Shown here: piece after piece, positions 52,660 through 62,660 of the stretch | Layout: each line of letters starts with the position of its first letter | How positions within the stretch are numbered: the first letter of the stretch is position 1 | DNA from: Prosapia bicincta | Taxonomy: Eukaryota > Arthropoda > Insecta > Hemiptera > Cercopidae | Direction of reading: 5' to 3' | Length of the DNA: 64,000 nucleotides | NCBI GenBank assembly: GCA_036971475.1 | Contig: JBAIZL010000002.1 | Coordinates: forward strand, 16,447,067-16,511,066 | The notes under the pieces: generated by a model | Database searches by the model: none | What the model saw: only the letters and a program-made list of their open reading frames with translations | What the model was told of the DNA's origin: nothing | Program-made: the position numbers and the translations under genes

Positions 52660-53350
52660 GTCATTCAGGCCTCAAGCCAGATCGTGCTAGTCTGGGGTGT
52701 GTTACGTGGCGTTTTGGTATCTTGCGATTTAGTTTCCATAGAGAACCATTTTCTATGTTTACTGAGGATAGGAACCATTCCTCCACAGCATGAGTTACTA
52801 GTAGTGTCTTGACTAATTTTGTCTAGGCGTTTAGGTTCCTGTTGGTAGAGGTTGCAAGGATACATTGTTGGGGCCATGGGCGTTTCTTTGTCAGCTAGGC
52901 GGGGATGTGGCGTGGGGGGTCAGTCTTTCTATCATCAGTGGTGTAGGAGCTGTTCTTGACTGCATGTTAGAGGACCGTCTGTATTTTGTCGACCTCATGG
53001 TCAACATCCTCGTAGCTGTCAGTCGGGTTACCGTGATGTTTGTAGAAGGCACTCATTTAAGCGTTCCCAATTGGTTTTCGTAAGCATTTCAACTGTGGGA
53101 GGTGAAACGTCAGGTGGGTCGTCAACTGTTAGAATAACGGGCCATAGCCCAGGCTTAGATAGTCTATATTGATGAGCGATTGTCTGAGGATGATGTTTTA
53201 AACACGGTAGTGTCTAAGACATCATGCCTGTACCTGCGATTGGATGGGTATTATGTGGTCAGCTGGTTCCAGTTTTTTTGACGCCTGGCTTGTTGGTATG
53301 ATACCTATGGAGAACATTGCCGTGTGGTTTGTAGACAGTAGAGCTCTACA
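52660..53350 (-). pseudogene. Jockey-like pol fragment (right arm, inverted)
   Basis: Mirror of 44325-45010 on the minus strand, with the same stops. The segment equivalent to 43757-44323 (including the SAYLQPGN block) is missing: CACAACCTGTA joins directly to GAGCTCTACTG. Identity with the left arm is very high. Confidence 0.7.
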
Positions 53351-54148
53351 GGTTGTGGCTTTTTCGTTGTTTTTCCCTTTATAAAAGCTAGGAAATACCC
53401 ACGACAGAGCATGCATGAGCTCCGAGATTAACCTTATGCTAAGAGATATTGGAGTTATTATTATTTCACCTCTACACATAACGGTTAGGAATGCAAGTAT
53501 CTAGATAACAATAAACTTGTATATTTGCCACACACACAGTATTAGGCGTTATAGAGAATCAACCTTGTTATTCGTTGCACCTGTAAACAGACATAGAGTT
53601 CGGTGTACTGATATTCATACTCTTCACACATCTCCCTCCTGTGGGTGCGCCTGCAGCATCGCGTCCGTGTGTTGCGTGTCCGTCAGGCGTAAGCCTACCG
53701 AGCGCCTGCAATGTGATAGGCCGCTTCCCGCGCAGACTGTTGACTATTTGAACTTGGTGTAAATGTTGTTCGTTTGAACTTCGTGTATGTTGGTCGGTTA
53801 AACTTAGCGTAAGCCAGTTGTTTAGTTGAAACGTTGGTCATTTGATCTAACCGATCGTTTTTAGGCAATTTTATATATTATTTAAAACAACCCCTAGGGC
53901 GACCTCGCCCCTCATCGAACCAACATACACCCCATACACAACTTTTTCTTAGGTTAGGACACTAGAGCGAGACGCCATCTTGTTCTCGCGCTTATGGGCG
54001 CCGCCATCTTGTTCCCGCGCTTATGGGCGCCGCCATCTTGTTCCCGCCATATGGGCGCTGCCATCTTGGAAAGGGGTGGGGGTAGCAAATCCGGCTTTCC
54101 TATTGGTTCCCTCCCAAGCGCCCCATCTCAACGATAGCCTTCTATACT

Positions 54149-54154
54149 GAGGTC
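54149..54154. repeat. Target site duplication GAGGTC (right)
   Basis: Identical to 42918-42923. Confidence 0.85.
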
Positions 54155-54253
54155 CTGCTGTATTTGTACTCCACATACATACAAGGACTCTGCCTACTTA
54201 TCTTTAAAATACAGGATGATTGCATTTCCCAGATTTATTAATTTCTCAACTTA

Positions 54254-54259
54254 TTTAAT
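54254..54259 (-). terminator. Poly(A) signal ATTAAA for exon 4 copy
   Basis: ATTAAA about 40 nt after the TAA at 54302-54300 and before the foldback boundary. The AATAAA at the equivalent place in copy 1 is not kept. Confidence 0.4.
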
Positions 54260-54299
54260 TGTGAATACTACAGGGTATATAACAACAAAGTACAAACTC

Positions 54300-54380
54300 T
54301 TAAAAGAATAATCTCCGAGGGTTGCACAAACTCGTGGTAGTGTTGCAGCTACTGGAGCAGCAGTCTTTAGCAGCAGTACA
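54300..54380 (-). CDS. Knottin exon 4, duplicated copy
   Basis: Same acceptor (GTTGCAG|TGT), length (27 codons with stop) and cysteine pattern as 29563-29483. The only changes are two residues next to the C-terminus (both replacement changes). It follows exon 58416-58315 on the minus strand across a 3.9-kb intron filled with mobile elements. It ends about 150 bp before the foldback insertion, so the coding part is untouched. It could be the last exon of a second gene or an orphan. Confidence 0.75.
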   Translation of the reverse strand, partial: CTAAKDCCSSSCNTTTSLCNPRRLFF

Positions 54381-54643
54381 CTGCAACAGATTTGGACAAT
54401 GCCAGTATTAAGGGTCTCACACATAAATACATAATAGTTTATTATTTTACAACTTGAAGTTAGTATTGTGTTTATTTCAATTTGATTAAATAAACCTGCT
54501 AACCACAAATGCACTTATTTATTTAAACCTTTACACCCTTATCAATTGCAAAGCAATAATATTTGGATGAAATTATTACAAACATAACTAACTAATCACA
54601 ATAATTTACAGGATTCGTTATTCAATTGTAATAATAACACTCT

Positions 54644-54647
<4 letters not shown>

Positions 54648-54705
<58 letters not shown>

Positions 54706-54913
54706 ATCGCAATATGTATTCCTGTGTATTAATAAAGAACTAATTCAAAATACAAATACAAGAATTATAATTAAATTTACAATTCAAAGCTTTTGTTGGC
54801 TAACAGTACCAACATCATCAGGAATATTAAACAATTCTGATTAATGTTAAACAATTCTAATTTTCAATTGTAAATTCAATTATAATTCTTGTATTTGTAT
54901 TTTGACGTAGTTC

Positions 54914-54967
<54 letters not shown>
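54648..54967. repeat. (TA)n tracts around hammerhead-like units
   Basis: (TA)n at 54648-54702 and 54914-54967 flank the unit with the motif at 54825-54782, which is partly a foldback (54755-54780 with 54868-54898). Confidence 0.85.
54782..54825 (-). ncRNA. Hammerhead-like motif, core broken
   Basis: CTGATGA and stem II are present, but one base is deleted after stem II so GAAA becomes CAAA. Predicted inactive. Confidence 0.6.
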
Positions 54968-54972
<5 letters not shown>

Positions 54973-55012
54973 CAAAATAGTTTATTCAAATACAAGAATA
55001 TTATTTATTTAT

Positions 55013-55057
55013 ATTCAAAGCTTTTCGTTGGTAAACAGTACCAACATCATCAGGAAT
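55013..55057 (-). ncRNA. Hammerhead-ribozyme-like motif, core intact
   Basis: ATTC, CTGATGA, GTTGG...CCAAC stem II with loop TACTGTTTA, GAAA, AAGCTT, T, GAAT. The same architecture as 5971-5927. Confidence 0.7.
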
Positions 55058-55139
55058 GAATAATACAATAATGCATATACAGTTATATATATAGAAATAA
55101 AACAATTTACAAATGCAAGAATAATTTATTGAATTTACA

Positions 55140-55185
55140 ATTCAAAGCTTTTCGTTGAAAAAACAGTACCAACATTCTCAGGAAT
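55140..55185 (-). ncRNA. Hammerhead-like motif, core mutated
   Basis: The box reads CTGAGAA, losing the invariant G8; stem II and GAAA remain. It lies about 127 bp from the intact motif at 55057, in tandem. Confidence 0.55.
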
Positions 55186-55219
55186 ACTAATGACTCTAGT
55201 ATACTGTTCTGAAGTCTTT

Positions 55220-55640
55220 AGTAATTCAAATTTTTAATCGTAAAAATATGATTTGTATTCATCCACTTAAGTTCAAATACGGTTTTTTTAACTGGTAGCG
55301 AATGACAATTTATGTTTATACAGTTTTTTCAAATATTAGGTCTTTAATAAAATTTATAAAATAATTTTACTCCTATATAAGAGAAAATCTAATTATAAAA
55401 CGAACAAGGTATGTAATATAGTTATTTAGTTCCAGTTAGCTTAAAAATATGATAACATATGATTTCATAATACGGCTTATTTTATGTTGGGTCTGTAGAT
55501 TATGTGGTGGTCTATTATTATGTGGTAGCTGTTTTAAGGCATAGGTTATGTTACTTTATGTATACGAATTGTAATTATTTAATACAAATTAACTAAAATG
55601 AAAAATTTCTTGGTTGACCTAATTAGGAATTCACTTTAAA
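55220..55640 (-). mobile_element. Family M MITE, near full-length
   Basis: Right half at 55225-55330, core CATAGGTTATGTTACTTTAT at 55540, left end GACCTAATTAGGAATTCACT at 55616. A short internal duplication adds GTGGTCTATTATTATGTGGT. Confidence 0.7.
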
Positions 55641-55953
55641 ATTGTTTTGCTTATATACTTGTTTTTGGTATAATTTCCTCTGTAGATGAATGCTTTGCAA
55701 TTGAAATGTGAATAAGGAGTTGAATAAACCAGATTTTTAATATTAGAAAGTTTATTTGTTTAAAATTTATTTATTAATATTTACTACTACACAATCATAT
55801 TTTTTTAATATTTGTTTTGGTTGTAAAAAAATGATAAAATTCTAACTCACTTCTAAAGGTTGCTTCTAGCTCTTAAGCAATTACTGGGGGATTTTCTTCT
55901 GGAAATAGTAAAATTAATAACTTCTTTTCAATTTAGATATTTTTTTAATTTAT

Positions 55954-55996
<43 letters not shown>

Positions 55997-56398
55997 TGGC
56001 CTAGTAATGTAAAATGTGAAATAAAATAAAATTGGTTATCTTTTTATCTTTAACAGAGGTCGTCCAGTTGCTAGAAATAGATAAGTGAGAAACCAAGATT
56101 CGGTCACCATGTCAGGTAAATAATGGCGAGACGATGATTGTTAAAGCCTTAAATTTCAATAAATATAAAAACATCTGAAAATAATAAAATTAGAATTCAT
56201 TTTATCACATATATCTGAACACGCTCGCACACTCATGCTAGCCGCGTGAACACGTGCAAACAGATTTTTAAATTTGTTTTAAAAATATCATTTTAATTTT
56301 ATTTTATGTAGATATTTTATTTTAATAATGTACTTCAGAAGACGTAATTTTTAAAGTTCATGTTCGCATTTAAAAGTAAGCAAGTAATATAAATAAAG
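55641..56398. other. No gene seen
   Basis: (TA)n at 55960-55993; otherwise unique AT-rich intron sequence. 56385-56398 is the left part of the family M copy split by the Penelope-like insertion. Confidence 0.45.
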
Positions 56399-56411
56399 TA
56401 ACATAAATTAT
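56399..56411. repeat. 13-bp target duplication (left)
   Basis: TAACATAAATTAT, identical to 57874-57886 on the other side of the Penelope-like element and continuous with family M sequence on both sides. Confidence 0.8.
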
Positions 56412-56455
56412 AATTAAAAAATAAAAATATGGCACAACTCACAAATATAAAATTT

Positions 56456-56503
56456 TTATTTCATACGCGTTTCAACGACTAATTTGTCGTCATCCTCAGT
56501 GAA
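56456..56503 (-). ncRNA. Hammerhead-ribozyme-like motif in Penelope-like element
   Basis: TTCA, CTGAGGA, stem II GACGAC...GTCGTT with loop AAATTA, GAAA, ACGCGT minimal stem III, A at the cleavage position, TGAA closing stem I. All invariant residues are kept. Confidence 0.75.
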
Positions 56504-56760
56504 GATACACAAATCAAATTAACTAAAAAAATATATATTAAACATAACCTATAAAGCTTTAACAAAAGTAAAAACAAAAGTGAAACTCAGATCTGGGCAT
56601 TGTCAAATTTATAGCCAAAGCTACTAATATAATTACATTAAATAACATATGTTAATTATAAATATTTAATTTTGATGAGCCTATATTACTAGTAAAACAT
56701 AATAATAACAAAATTATTTAAATAATTTAAACAATAGATAGTATTTAACAATTAATTAAT

Positions 56761-57709
56761 TTAAAATAATATTGATTTTTGAATTGGTCCTAATTCATTA
56801 TTAACAATTTTATTTTTATTTCTATTTATAAATAAAGTTTCCCATGCATCTAATTCATTAAAATTTATCATATCTTTTAAAAGGACAACATTTTTACTTT
56901 TAAATTCTTGTTTTTCGTCCAAACACATTCTTTATAATCTTGTTTATCCATAATAACAATAGCGTTATTTTTATCTGCTTTCAAGTAGTAGACATCTTTG
57001 GTTTTTAAATCTTCAATAATCCTTTGGTATTTGTTATTTGATTTACTTTTAGTATTATTTTCTAAATTCTTCTTAATTTGACTCCTAACATTATTTTTTA
57101 AATCATAGTTTTGAAATTTTAAATTAGTTTCAACATCAATTAAAAGCTTTTCTCTATCATTCTTGCTACCTTCGATTCCAAATTTTAATCCTTTGCTTAA
57201 TAATTCCATTTCTTAATAATTAAATTCTATGTTACTCCAATTATAAACATTTGTTTGCTTAGAAAATTTCTCCAAAAGGTCATTGTTTGTGTTATTTCTA
57301 GCCTCATTATTTTTACTAACTAATTTTTGTAATTTCTTCCTAAGATGTTGGATTTTATTAATATGTTTATGATTTATTATTGATAACATTTTATCATATT
57401 TTGTATTAAACTCACAAAATTTAATTTTATTCAACTTTTTAACATCATAAGATGAAGTTCCAATGCTTCTAACTCTAATCTAGCTTGTTTAGCGTATAAT
57501 GATTTTATTTCTAAATTTAACCAATATCTTTTTGTTTTATCCTTAATTCGTTGTGTTAAATGATGAATTTTAGGAATTTTAATTTTCATAAGATTTGGAA
57601 AAACAATATCTTTTCTACAATTACATAAAAACCATATATCATCAGATATCAACCTAATCTTTAATTTTAATTTGTGTAGTAGGTTCAGCTCTTTTGACTT
57701 GAGTGCCAT
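56761..57709 (-). pseudogene. Penelope-like protein: N-terminal part fused to C-tail
   Basis: Start ATG at 57709. The first frame (to 57431) has the N-terminal 'FLCNCRKDIVFPNLMKIK' block. A one-base shift leads to the second frame (57434-57213), and an in-frame TAA (57215) separates it from the third (57209-56877), which carries 'EMELLSKGLKFG' and 'YYLKADKNNAIVIMDKQDY', two hallmark blocks preceding the Penelope reverse transcriptase. Then another frame (about 56920-56761) gives a tail with 'NELDAWETLFINRN' and 'NELGPIQ', matching the extreme C-terminus of the family. The RT and endonuclease (normally 500-600 residues) are missing, so the deletion junction is near 56915-56935. Not functional. 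Confidence 0.78.
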
Positions 57710-57719
57710 ACTTATAATT

Positions 57720-57868
57720 AATATTCGAGCTGGCTTGTGAGTGAAAGTTATAATTAAAGAATAAAAATATGGTACAACTCACAAATTTAACAATTTTATT
57801 AATTTGTGAGTTGTACCATATTTTTATTCTTTAATTATAACTTTCACTCACAAGCCAGCTCGAATATT
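57720..57868. repeat. Perfect 68-bp palindrome, 13-nt loop
   Basis: Arms 57720-57787 and 57801-57868 are exact reverse complements (AATATTCGAGCTGGCTTGTG at the outer end). It forms the 5' end of the Penelope-like element; part of it matches the 3' terminal repeat. Confidence 0.95.
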
Positions 57869-57873
57869 ATTTA

Positions 57874-57886
57874 TAACATAAATTAT
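57874..57886. repeat. 13-bp target duplication (right)
   Basis: TAACATAAATTAT, identical to 56399-56411. Confidence 0.8.
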
Positions 57887-58180
57887 GTTTTAAAACATCT
57901 GTTCTATCACATACACTATAATATAAAATCAGCTGTTATTTGAAATCATGTGTTATCACTTACTTTAAGCCAAATGGAACGAAGTATATTATAGAATACC
58001 TTGCCCCTTTTGTGAAAAGGTTTTTCTTTGATATAAAACTAAAATTAATTCATTAAATTTAATTAATGAATTAATATATGAAAAAACTGGACAGATTGAA
58101 TCAATAAAAAGTATTTTAATAGCAATTGAAAATTAGAACTATATGTATATGTATGTATAAGGAGAGTGTGAACTTATAGA
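57887..58180 (+). mobile_element. Family M MITE, right part (split by insertion)
   Basis: Continues family M sequence from 56398 across the Penelope-like insertion; ends GGAGAGTGTGAACTTATAGA. Confidence 0.72.
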
Positions 58181-58314
58181 AAGGATTGAAAAAATGTAAT
58201 ATTACTTGAGTTGATATTAAATAAAATGAAGAACGTTGTACTCCTCTTTTAGACTTTATTAAAATTATTTCTCTCTCTCTCTCTCTACTTATCTGTTCAA
58301 CACACAACACTTAC

Positions 58315-58416
58315 CGGCTCGTCCACTTTAAGGCAAGGGTGATCACTGCAGGAGGCTCTCAAAGAGAATGGTATCGGGTTGCAATAACCGGAACAGCACT
58401 GGGATCCCGAGTTACA
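58315..58416 (-). CDS. Knottin exon 3, duplicated copy
   Basis: 34 codons, with the same acceptor (phase 0 TGT start) and donor (CCG|GTAAGT) as 31298-31197. Of five differences three are silent; the other two change Gly to Ala and the last Ser to Pro. All cysteines are kept. Upstream exons 1 and 2 are not found up to position 64000; by the spacing in copy 1 they would sit at or just beyond 64.3 kb. Conservation of borders and cysteines suggests the copy is, or recently was, in a working gene. Confidence 0.75.
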
Positions 58417-59340
58417 CTGCAAATATGGATAAAGTTAATTGAATAGTTATGGTTTTCTATAAATAGTATTGTATTCAAACATGAGATCTCTCGTTAATGT
58501 TGTAATCAGATCTGACAAAATGCAAAACGCTGACAAAAACATCGTATAGCGTTATATCAGAAAGTTTCCGGACTACACTTGTCACAGTTTTTTATTCTGA
58601 CTGTACCCCCAGTGGCCAGCAATGTAATACCTAAGTGAGCATGCCAAGACCATTGGTGTGTGAGTGTAATTTCTGTCAGAAGTTGTGTTTTGTAATTGTG
58701 TGTAGACGTTTACTAGCGAATTTTGTGATAGATTTGAGTACACGAGTTTTTGCTCTTGCCAATATATCAATCGTGAAACTGGCAAAAAACCCTAGTTCTT
58801 ATGTGGGAGAAAACAATAAAAAGACCACCATGTCACTGCTATTATAGTAGCATGGAGTTAATATGGGTCTAAGTCAAGTTGTACGTAGGTACAAGTAACA
58901 AACTCTGGATCCTAACCAGGTTTAGTCGGTGGTTTAGCCAGGTGCCCTTTCCGACACGTAATTCGCAAATGAGTGTTTACAAACAATTAAAAACACATTC
59001 GTACACCAAACGTAAATTCAATCAGGACTGAAACTCGGTCAAATAACTCATTAAGAACTGTGAAGTTGGCCACTGGAGCGCCGTCGTGTATAGTCGTGTC
59101 TAACATCCATATTACGAATAAAGTTTGCGAAGTTTTGATACCAAGTTATATAATATAGAGAATATAAAATTTTTAAAGGTTTAGAACAATATAGGTTTTA
59201 GATAACAATATAGACCACTATGACTTTGTTATAGTATAGCAAGATATAGCGTAGCGAGATATTGTGTTTATTGAATAACGGTTCTTCTTCAATATGCTGA
59301 TTCAGGCTAGTTAATGTACCTCAACCTTATCTGAACAGAT

Positions 59341-59690
59341 TTTGTGATTCTACCTCCAATTAGAGTCTCTAACTTTTATTTTAAATTCTAACATTATAAA
59401 ACACTTACGTTAACGTACTTTGACGTCAGCTAATACGAGCTACATATCTCTAGCTTACCAACAGACATCTCGCGACCGTTCGACCCAAACTGCAAGTGAA
59501 AGTAATTTTATGTTTACAACCCCCTGACAAAATTTTTACACCACCGCTTCTTGTGTTTACGACGTTTTTACGACGCGTTTACGACTCCTTGCAACCCCTC
59601 CCACTAACTCTGCCCTTTTAGCCAAACTTTTTATTTAATATCATCAATTATACAATGTTTTCGTTGACGTGAGCTTGAATGGAAGCAATT
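59341..59690. promoter_or_regulatory. Conserved intronic block (copy 2), candidate enhancer
   Basis: Partner of 32857-33205. CRE-type TGACGTCA at 59421-59428 and the triple TTTACGAC cluster near 59553-59585 are unchanged. Confidence 0.5.
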
Positions 59691-59767
59691 TGATGAACGC
59701 CTCGTCTCTTTTAGCGTCTGGTCCCTTGGCCGGTTAATACTCAGTGTTTAACGCAGATTTACTAAAT

Positions 59768-60059
59768 TGTAAAGCCCAAAGTAACCTTGCACTTGGCCTT
59801 GAGAGATAGCAAAAGAATTTTCGTGTAATACCATTTCTGAAATTGATACATATTCAGAATGTCTTTTACATCAGCCGCTCCTAAGCTAATTTATCATAGT
59901 ATTTATTTAATATCAATCGTCTCCTTCAAGTCAGTGTTTTGGGAGTACTGGTACTAATCATGTTTTTAGGAAAGTATTTTTCCAGACTCAACGCAGTCCT
60001 TTACCTCGCCTTCTGCGATCTATTAAGGCCAAGTGCAAGGTTATGTAGACCGCACTATA
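59768..60059. mobile_element. MITE (same family as 10159), source of satellite
   Basis: Left TIR is diverged (TGCACTTGGCCTTGAGAGATAGCA intact from 59787); interior matches 10200-10420 (TATTCAGAATGT, AGCTAATTTATCAT, TCAAGTCAGTGTT). The right TIR ends GGACCGCACTATA-like at 60059. Confidence 0.8.
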
Positions 60060-62660
60060 AAACATTTACGGCAGGATAGTCATGTTTGTAGGAAAGTATT
60101 TTTTCAGACTCAACGCAGTCCTTTACCTCGCCTTCTGCGATCTATTAAGGCCAATGTGCAAGGTTATGTGGACCGCACTACAAAACATTTACGGCAGGAT
60201 AGTCATGTTTGTAAGAAAGTAATTTTCCAGACTCAACGCAGTCCTTTACCTCGCCTTCTGCAATCTATTAAGGCCAAGTGCACGGTTATGTGAACCGCAC
60301 TATAAAACATTTACGGCAGGATAGTCATGTTTGTAGGAAAGTATTTTTTCAGACTCAACGCAGTCCTTTACCTCGCCTTCTGCGATCTATTAAGGCCAAC
60401 GTGCAAGGTTATGTGGACCGCACTACAAAACATTTACGGCAGGATAGTCATGTTTGTAAGAAAGTATTTTTCCAGACTCAACGCAGTCCTTTACCTCGCC
60501 TTCTGCGATCTATTAAGGCCAAGTGCACGGTTATGTGGACCGCACTATAAAACATTTACGGCAGGATAGTCATGTTTGTAGGAAAGTATTTTTCCAGACT
60601 CAACGCAGTCCTTTACCTCGCCTTCTGCGATCTATTAAAGCCAAGTGCACGGTTATGTGGACCGCACTATAAAACATTTACGGCAGGATAGTCATGTTTG
60701 TAGGAAAGTATATTTCCAGGCTCAACGCAGTCCTTTAACTCGCCTTCTGCGATCTATTAAGGCCAAGTGCACGGTTATGTGGACCGCACTATAAAACATT
60801 TACGGCAGGATAGTCATGTTTGTAGGAAAGTATATTTCCAGACTTAACGCAGTCCTTTACCTCGCCTTCTGCGATCTATTAAGGCCAAGTGCACGGTTAT
60901 GTGGACCGCACTATAAAACATTTACGGCAGGATAGTCATGTTTGTAGGAAAGTATATTTCCAGGCTCAACGCAGTCCTTTACCTCGCCTTCTGCGAACTA
61001 TTAAGGCCAAGTGCACGGTTATGTGGACCGCACTATATAACATTTACGGCAGGATAGTCATGTTTGTAGGAAAGTATATTTCCAGGCTCAACGCAGTCCT
61101 TTATCTCGCCTTCTGCGATCTATTAAAAGTGCAAGGTTATGTGGACCGCACTATAAAACATTTACGGCAGGATAGTCATGTTTGTAAGAAAGTATATTTC
61201 CAGACTCAACGCAGTCCTTTACCTCGCCTGCTGCGATCTATTAAGGCCAAGTGCACGGTTATGTGGACCGCACTATAAAACATTTACGGCAGGATAGTAA
61301 AGGTTGTAGGAAAGTATTTTTCCAGACTCAACGCAGTCCTTTACCTCGCCTTCTGCGATCTATTAAGGCCAAGTGCAAGGTTATGTGGACCGCACTATAA
61401 AACATTTACGGCAGAATAGTCATGTTTGTAGGAAAGTATTTTTCCAGACTCAACGCAGTCCTTTACCTCGCCTTCTGCGATCTATTAAGGCCAATGTGCA
61501 CGGTTTTGTGGACCGTACTATATAACATTTACGGCAGGATAGTCATGTTTGTAGGAAAGTATATTTCCAGGCTCAACGCAGTCCTTTACCTCGCCTTCTG
61601 CGATCTATTAAAAGTGCAAGGTTATGTGGACCGCACTATAAAACATTTACGGCAGGATAGTCATGTTTGTAAGAAAGTATTTTTCCAGACTCAACGCAGT
61701 CCTTTACCTCGCCTTCTGCGATCTATTAAGGCCAAGTGCACGGTTATGTGGACCGCACTATAAAACATTTACGGCAGGATAGTCATGTTTGTAGGAAAGT
61801 ATATTTCCAGACTCAACGCAGTCCTTTACCTCGCCTGCTGCGATCTATTAAGGCCAAGTGCAAGGTTATGTGGACCGCACTATAAAACATTTACGGCAGG
61901 ATAGTCATGTTTGTAAGAAAGTATTTTTCCACACTCAACGCAGTCCTTTACCTCGCCTTCTGCGATCTATTAAGGCCAAGTGCACGGTTATGTGGACCGC
62001 ACTATAAAACATTTACGGCAGGATAGTCATGTTTGTAGGAAAGTATTTTTCCAGACTCAACGCAGTCCTTTACCTCGCCTTCTGCGATCTATTAAGGCCA
62101 AGTGCACGGTTATGTGGACCGCACTATAAAACATTTACGGCAGGATAGTCATGTTTGTAGGAAAGTATTTTTCCAGACTCAACGCAGTCCATTACCTCGC
62201 CTTCTGCGATCTATTAAGGCCAATGTGCACGGTTATGTGGACCGCACTATAAAACATTTACGGCAGGATAGTCAAGTTTGTAGGAAAGTATTTTTCCACA
62301 CTCAACGCAGTCCTTTACCTCGCCTTCTGCGATCTATTAAGGCCAATGTGCACGTTTATGTGGACCGCACTATAAAACATTTACGGCAGGATAGTCATGT
62401 TTGTAAGAAAGTATTTTTCCAGACTCAACGCAGTCCTTTACCTCGCCTTCTGCGATCTATTAAGAACAAGTGCACGGTTATGTGGACCGCACTATAAAAC
62501 ATTTACGGCAGGATAGTCATGTTTGTAGGAAAGTATTTTTCCAGACTCAACGCAGCAACGCAGTCCTTTACCTCGCCTTCTGCGATCTATTAAGGCCAAG
62601 TGCACGGTTATGTGGACCGCACTATAAAACATTTATGGCACGATAGTCAAGTTTGCAGAA
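59957..62660. repeat. 122-bp satellite made from MITE end + flank, ~22 copies
   Basis: Each unit is the last ~102 bp of the MITE (CATGTTTGTAGGAAAGTATT... GACCGCACTATA) plus about 20 bp of outside sequence (AAACATTTACGGCAGGATAG). CGCAGTCC recurs at 59992, 60114, 60237, 60359 and so on. The unit after the last copy runs into the genomic flank ATTTATGGCACGATAGTCAA. ORFs in the array are by-products. Confidence 0.95.

Larger units (their letters stand above)
42924..54148. mobile_element. 11.2-kb foldback element, Polinton/Maverick-type ends
   Basis: Two long inverted arms (42924-47440 and 50648-54148) flank a 3.2-kb centre. Termini are AGTAGAGAAGGCTATCG and, inverted, AGTATAGAAGGCTATCG; the next 40 bases match. 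Direct flanks are the 6-bp GAGGTC. A 6-bp target duplication with AG...CT termini is the Polinton/Maverick signature. None of the Polinton genes (polymerase B, integrase, packaging ATPase, protease, capsid) is visible, so this is at most a non-autonomous derivative. The arms hold a Jockey-like fragment, clustered AAGATGGCG motifs and minisatellites. Left and right arms differ by a ~565-bp deletion and few substitutions. Confidence 0.85.
56412..57873 (-). mobile_element. Penelope-like element, internally deleted
   Basis: A 1.46-kb retroelement with a 13-bp target duplication, inserted in a family M copy. On the minus strand it has a 68-bp palindrome at its 5' end, the N-terminal part of the Penelope protein, the C-terminal tail, a hammerhead motif (56503-56456) and a terminal repeat (56412-56455) matching one arm of the 5' palindrome (GTGAGTTGTNCCATATTTTT). 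Tandem or inverted pseudo-LTRs with hammerheads are known for Penelope-like elements. The reverse transcriptase and GIY-YIG domains are absent. Confidence 0.82.

Noticed and set aside
42924..54148. LTR retrotransposon or simple head-to-head assembly artefact
   Set aside because: Ends are inverted, not direct, and not TG...CA; a 6-bp target duplication and a matching empty site argue for a real insertion. An assembly error in the arms cannot be fully excluded.
54251..54514. 87-codon single-exon ORF covering the knottin exon copy
   Set aside because: The AG|TGT acceptor and the match to 29563-29483 show that only 54380-54300 is coding; the rest is intron and 3' region.
60033..62497. ORFs of 80-131 codons on the plus strand
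   Set aside because: By-products of the 122-bp satellite made from a MITE end.
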